This document shows positions 38,902 to 42,137 of a stretch of 42,137 nt of DNA, in pieces (the first letter of the stretch is position 1; every line of letters begins with the position of its first letter). Both the position numbers and the translations under genes were made by a program. The notes below the pieces were generated by a model. It worked only from the letters and a program-made list of their open reading frames with translations. It made no database searches and had not been told where the DNA came from. The DNA is from Myxococcota bacterium (GTDB taxonomy: Bacteria > Myxococcota_C > UBA6777), in the NCBI GenBank assembly GCA_963169055.1, contig CAUJFU010000113.1:1-42137 (forward strand), read 5' to 3'.

Positions 38902-41712
38902 ATGACCCATCCGAAACCACCGACCGCACCGATGCCTCAAACGGATTCACGCACCACACCGTCCCCTGCGATAGAAGACGATTTGTGGCAAGAAGAGGCC
39001 TCGCTTCAAGCCCCCGTCTCGATGTTTTCGGCACCTGATATCGCCATCCGTCGGCCCATTGCACGCGCTGCTCTGTTGGCGACTCACGAATACCGCCGCC
39101 TCGAAGAAGACGAGCGCGACGAGATCCCTTGGCGGCGTTGGGGTCCGTATCTCAGTGAGCGACAATGGGGAACTGTGCGCGAAGATTACAGCAAAGACGG
39201 TGACGCTTGGAATTATTTCCCTCACGACCACGCAAGAAGCCGCGCCTACCGTTGGGGCGAAGATGGTTTGGCCGGATACTCCGACAACAAACAATACCTG
39301 TGTTTTTCGATCGCTTTGTGGAACGAACAAGACTCGTTTCTCAAAGAGCGGTTGTTCGGCCTCACCAACCCCGAAGGCAACCACGGCGAAGATGTCAAAG
39401 AGTTGTATTATTACCTCGACGCAACGCCCACTCACAGCTACCTCAAGATGCTCTACAAATACCCGCAACAGGCATTTCCTTATGAACAGCTTCGGCAGGA
39501 GAGCCGCAAAAGAGGCCGAACAGATCGAGAGTTTGAGTTGCTCGATACAGGGATCTTTGAGGAGGATCGCTACTTCGATATCTTTGTCGAATACGCCAAA
39601 GCCGCCCCTGACGACACGTTGATCCAGATCACCGCCCACAATCGCGGCCCCCAAGATGCTCCGTTGCACCTGCTGCCGCAGATCTGTTTTCGCAATATCT
39701 GGTCATGGAAAGGCATCCCGCAGATGCCCGAAGCCTCGATGGCCAACGAAGAAGCCCTGTCCCTCCACCACCCAGAACTCGGGCAATACTTCCTCTACAG
39801 CGAAGAATCCTCTGCCCGTTTCTTGTTTTGCGAAAACAACACCAACACCCGCCGTTTGTATGGCGCACGAGACGCACAAGGCCCGTTCAAAGATGCCTTT
39901 CACGATCGGGTGGTGATGGGAAAACAAGACGCAACAAACCCCGCAGATCGGGGAACAAAAGCGGCGATCTGGTCGCGTCATACGATCTCTGCTCACGGAT
40001 CGATCACGTTACGCCTGCGCCTCACCAACCTCCATGATCCCCATCCCTTCGCCTCTTTCGACACGATCTTTGCGCGCCGCCAACAAGAAGCCGACGAATA
40101 CTACAACGCCCTCGAAGAAGATATCCCCCACGAAGACGACCGCCGCATCCAACGCCAAGCCTTCGCAGGCATGATCTGGAACAAGCAATACTACCGCTAC
40201 AACGTACACGACTGGCAACGAGGTGATCCGCTCCAACCTCCCCCACCCAAGGGGCGTATCGCACGCAACGCTGAATGGGGCCATCTCAAAAACAACAACG
40301 TGATCTCCATGCCCGATACATGGGAATATCCGTGGTATGCCGCTTGGGATCTCGCCTTCCATGCCCTTCCCTTCGCCCTGATCGATGCGCCCTTCGCCAA
40401 GCGACAACTGCTCTTGATGACCCGCGAATGGTATATGCACCCCAACGGTCAACTCCCCGCTTACGAATGGAATTTTAGCGACGTAAATCCTCCCGTCCAT
40501 GCGTGGGCTGCGTGGCGGGTCTTTCAAATCGACCGCAGCGCCCGAGGCGATCAAGGCGACCTGTTTTTCTTAGAACGGATCTTTCACAAACTCTTGCTCA
40601 ACTTTACTTGGTGGGTCAACCGAAAAGACGCCCAAGGTCGGAACGTCTTTCAAGGCGGCTTCTTGGGACTCGACAACATCGGCGTGTTTGACCGCAGCAA
40701 ACCCCTCCCCACAGGCGGACATCTCGATCAAGCCGACGGGACAAGCTGGATGGGCATGTATTGCCTCAATATGTTGCAGATATCCCTCGAACTTGCCCGT
40801 CACAACGCCGTGTACGAAGATATCGCCACCAAGTTTTTCGAACACTTTTTGTACATCGCCCAAGCCATGACCAACATGGGTGGCGAAGGCGTCGGGCTTT
40901 GGGACGATCAAGACAAGTTTTTCTACGATGTGCTGCACTTCCCTGATGGCCGCAATCTCCCGCTCAAAGTCCGATCGATGGTCGGCCTGATCCCCTTGTT
41001 TGCGGTCGAAACCATCGAACCTGAAACCCTCAAGCGACTGCCGAACTTTTCCAAGCGTATGCACTGGTTTTTGGAGAAACGCCCCGACTTGGCGGATCTG
41101 GTGTCTCATTGGAATGAACCCGGACGCGGCGAGGTGCGCTTGCTCTCGCTGTTGCGGGGCCATCGGATGAAACGCTTGCTACAGCGTGCGCTCGATCCAA
41201 ACGAATTTCTCTCCGACTATGGCATCCGCTCGCTTTCTCGCTACCACAAACAACACCCCTACACCTTCACTTACCGCGATCAATCGTTCACAGTGGCCTA
41301 TGTTTCGGGCGAATCAGACTCAGGACTCTTTGGCGGAAACTCCAACTGGCGCGGCCCGATCTGGTTCCCCGTCAACTATCTGCTGATCGAGTCGTTGCAA
41401 AAATTCCATCACTACTACAGCGACGACTTTTTGGTCGAATACCCCACAGGATCGGGGCAATCGCTGTCTTTGTTGCAGATCGCAGAACACCTCGGTCAAC
41501 GCCTTGCCGGATTGTTTCGTCGTGGAGAAGATGGAAGACGCCCGATATTTGGCGACAACCGCAAGATGCAAGAAGACCCCCACTTCCGCGATCATCTGCT
41601 GTTTCACGAATACTTTGACGGCGATACAGGCCGAGGATTGGGTGCCTCCCATCAAACAGGATGGACAGGTCTGATCGCCAAGCTACTCCAGCCTCGACGC
41701 AAACCTTCCTAA
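38902..41712 (+). CDS. GH63-like glucosidase (MGH1-type glycoside hydrolase)
   Basis: A 936-residue cytoplasmic enzyme with no signal peptide. The N-terminal part has the conserved block LSERQWGTVREDYS, WNYFPHDHARSRAYRWGEDG and a short GYSDNKQYLCF motif, typical of bacterial proteins called glucosidase of the mannosyl-oligosaccharide-glucosidase (GH63) group. The (alpha/alpha)6 catalytic domain occupies about 400-930, with TWEYPWYAAWDLAFHALP (probable acid region; Asp in AWD), WNFSDVNPPVHAWAAW, GLWDDQDKFFYDVL, GGNSNWRGPIWFPVNYLLIE and a final HEYFDGDTGRG. Known: GH63 enzymes remove alpha-glucosyl units by inversion; bacterial members may act on glucosylglycerol, trehalose-like or storage sugars. 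The substrate here is not shown. The catalytic residue assignments are inferred. Confidence 0.9.
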   Translation: MTHPKPPTAPMPQTDSRTTPSPAIEDDLWQEEASLQAPVSMFSAPDIAIRRPIARAALLATHEYRRLEEDERDEIPWRRWGPYLSERQWGTVREDYSKDGDAWNYFPHDHARSRAYRWGEDGLAGYSDNKQYLCFSIALWNEQDSFLKERLFGLTNPEGNHGEDVKELYYYLDATPTHSYLKMLYKYPQQAFPYEQLRQESRKRGRTDREFELLDTGIFEEDRYFDIFVEYAKAAPDDTLIQITAHNRGPQDAPLHLLPQICFRNIWSWKGIPQMPEASMANEEALSLHHPELGQYFLYSEESSARFLFCENNTNTRRLYGARDAQGPFKDAFHDRVVMGKQDATNPADRGTKAAIWSRHTISAHGSITLRLRLTNLHDPHPFASFDTIFARRQQEADEYYNALEEDIPHEDDRRIQRQAFAGMIWNKQYYRYNVHDWQRGDPLQPPPPKGRIARNAEWGHLKNNNVISMPDTWEYPWYAAWDLAFHALPFALIDAPFAKRQLLLMTREWYMHPNGQLPAYEWNFSDVNPPVHAWAAWRVFQIDRSARGDQGDLFFLERIFHKLLLNFTWWVNRKDAQGRNVFQGGFLGLDNIGVFDRSKPLPTGGHLDQADGTSWMGMYCLNMLQISLELARHNAVYEDIATKFFEHFLYIAQAMTNMGGEGVGLWDDQDKFFYDVLHFPDGRNLPLKVRSMVGLIPLFAVETIEPETLKRLPNFSKRMHWFLEKRPDLADLVSHWNEPGRGEVRLLSLLRGHRMKRLLQRALDPNEFLSDYGIRSLSRYHKQHPYTFTYRDQSFTVAYVSGESDSGLFGGNSNWRGPIWFPVNYLLIESLQKFHHYYSDDFLVEYPTGSGQSLSLLQIAEHLGQRLAGLFRRGEDGRRPIFGDNRKMQEDPHFRDHLLFHEYFDGDTGRGLGASHQTGWTGLIAKLLQPRRKPS

Positions 41713-41782
41713 GACGATATCCGAGTGCTCTGTGATCGTAGAAGGGTGCGCAGACACCCTGTGCTTGGGCAGCAACAGAGGC
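41712..41782. repeat. Dispersed intergenic repeat B, copy 2
   Basis: Shares AGACGATATCCGAG (41712-41725) and a 30-bp block (41753-41782) with 17958-18038; the second block differs at a few sites. It overlaps the stop of the glucosidase gene by one base. A hairpin GGGTG/CACCC lies at 41744-41759. Confidence 0.82.
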
Positions 41783-42016
41783 ACAAATCGTGTGACGCCC
41801 ACCCCGTCGCTGCGCGGCACCCCTCTCCCTGCTTCGCAGAGGCGAGGGGCGAGCCGAGGGGAATCCGAGCGAAGCCGCAAACAAGCTTTTGTTTCCATCT
41901 CCTCACTGCTCCAACTCTTCCATCAACGCTTTCTTGTCCACCCCTTCCTCCGTCTCTGTTTCTTCGGGTGTGCGTTCCTGCATATCATCGTTTTTTAGGC
42001 GCGGAGACCCCCTTCT
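41713..42016. other. 304-bp repeat-rich intergenic region
   Basis: After repeat B copy 2 come an imperfect hairpin (about 41819-41849, arms CCCCTC/GAGGGG around CTGCTTCGCAG) and a GC-rich stretch. On the minus strand a 26-codon acidic frame (41903-41983; MQERTPEETETEEG) has no ribosome site. It lies in the same frame as the possible gene end at 42017, just past its stop. I do not call it a gene. Confidence 0.5.
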
Positions 42017-42137
42017 TTAGAGGGGGGAGGAAGCGCCGCCCTTTCTTTGGATAAGGGTGGTGGTTCGTGCGGCCAGCCGAGTGGTGGCCTTCTTGACGTT
42101 GACGGAAGTGGTCAGCGTTTGGCCGTCGATGGTTTCG
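42017..42137 (-). CDS. Possible 3' end of an unknown minus-strand gene (truncated by window edge)
   Basis: On the minus strand the frame from the window edge to TAA at 42017-42019 reads ETIDGQTLTTSVNVKKATT and then an Arg/Thr-rich end. The first part looks protein-like. Only 39 codons are visible, so neither family nor reality can be settled. The stop lies within a C/G-rich hairpin (about 42002-42038). Confidence 0.3.
   Translation of the reverse strand, partial: ETIDGQTLTTSVNVKKATTRLAARTTTLIQRKGGASSPL

Noticed and set aside
41725-42054. Plus-strand frame of 109 codons after the glucosidase gene
   Set aside because: Arg/Pro/Cys-rich reading of repeat and hairpin DNA, without a start site.

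Overview
The window looks like chromosomal DNA of a Gram-negative, GC-rich bacterium, most likely from the Myxococcota or a related deltaproteobacterial lineage. This is inferred from gene content, not from a marker gene. Supporting features are outer-membrane biogenesis genes (Skp/OmpH), an RND efflux pump, several lipoproteins with a lipobox, a Tat substrate, a Hanks-type Ser/Thr kinase, a lipoprotein with about 60 cysteines, and an Npt-like transporter fused to HEAT repeats and a cyclic-nucleotide-binding domain. I found no rRNA, tRNA, CRISPR array or complete insertion sequence.

Layout. 1-6.9 kb is an envelope and secretion region: the C-terminal part of an RND pump, a 5'-nucleotidase-like domain fused to a probable outer-membrane beta-barrel, a lipoprotein expansin, and a small basic secreted protein with 18 cysteines and its own strong terminator. 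7.0-14.7 kb is a minus-strand run: a CcdA-thioredoxin fusion, a DnaC-like ATPase with a DnaJ-type zinc region, a pair of unknown membrane proteins, a Tat-exported metallophosphoesterase and a TrmN6-like methyltransferase. 14.8-19.3 kb holds a small secreted coiled-coil protein, a degenerate J-domain membrane protein, a small Cys-containing protein, a lipoate-ligase-like protein and the Cys-rich lipoprotein. 19.6-25.3 kb holds the Npt/HEAT/cNMP protein and the Ser/Thr kinase.

25.4-29.0 kb is a minus-strand operon of two ArsA/GET3-like ATPases followed by a TPR lipoprotein. 29.4-31.3 kb is an AT-richer type II restriction-modification island (C5-cytosine methyltransferase plus PD-(D/E)XK nuclease). 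It sits beside fmt, and the two divergent promoters share an inverted repeat at their -35 boxes. 31.5-33.9 kb is fmt-rsmB (translation initiation and 16S rRNA methylation). 34.1-38.2 kb is pheS-pheT-ompH on the minus strand, and both PheRS subunits are of the archaeal/eukaryotic type rather than the bacterial one. 38.4-41.7 kb holds a small two-helix membrane protein and a GH63-like glucosidase. The last few hundred bases are repeat-rich and may contain the 3' end of another minus-strand gene.

The most notable items are the archaeal-type PheRS operon overlapping an outer-membrane chaperone gene, the nucleotidase-barrel fusion with a degraded metal site, the lipoprotein expansin, the unrecognised Cys-rich secreted protein, the unknown two-gene membrane pair at 9.75-12.25 kb, and the ArsA-like pair. 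Two families of short dispersed intergenic repeats, each present twice here, are also visible.
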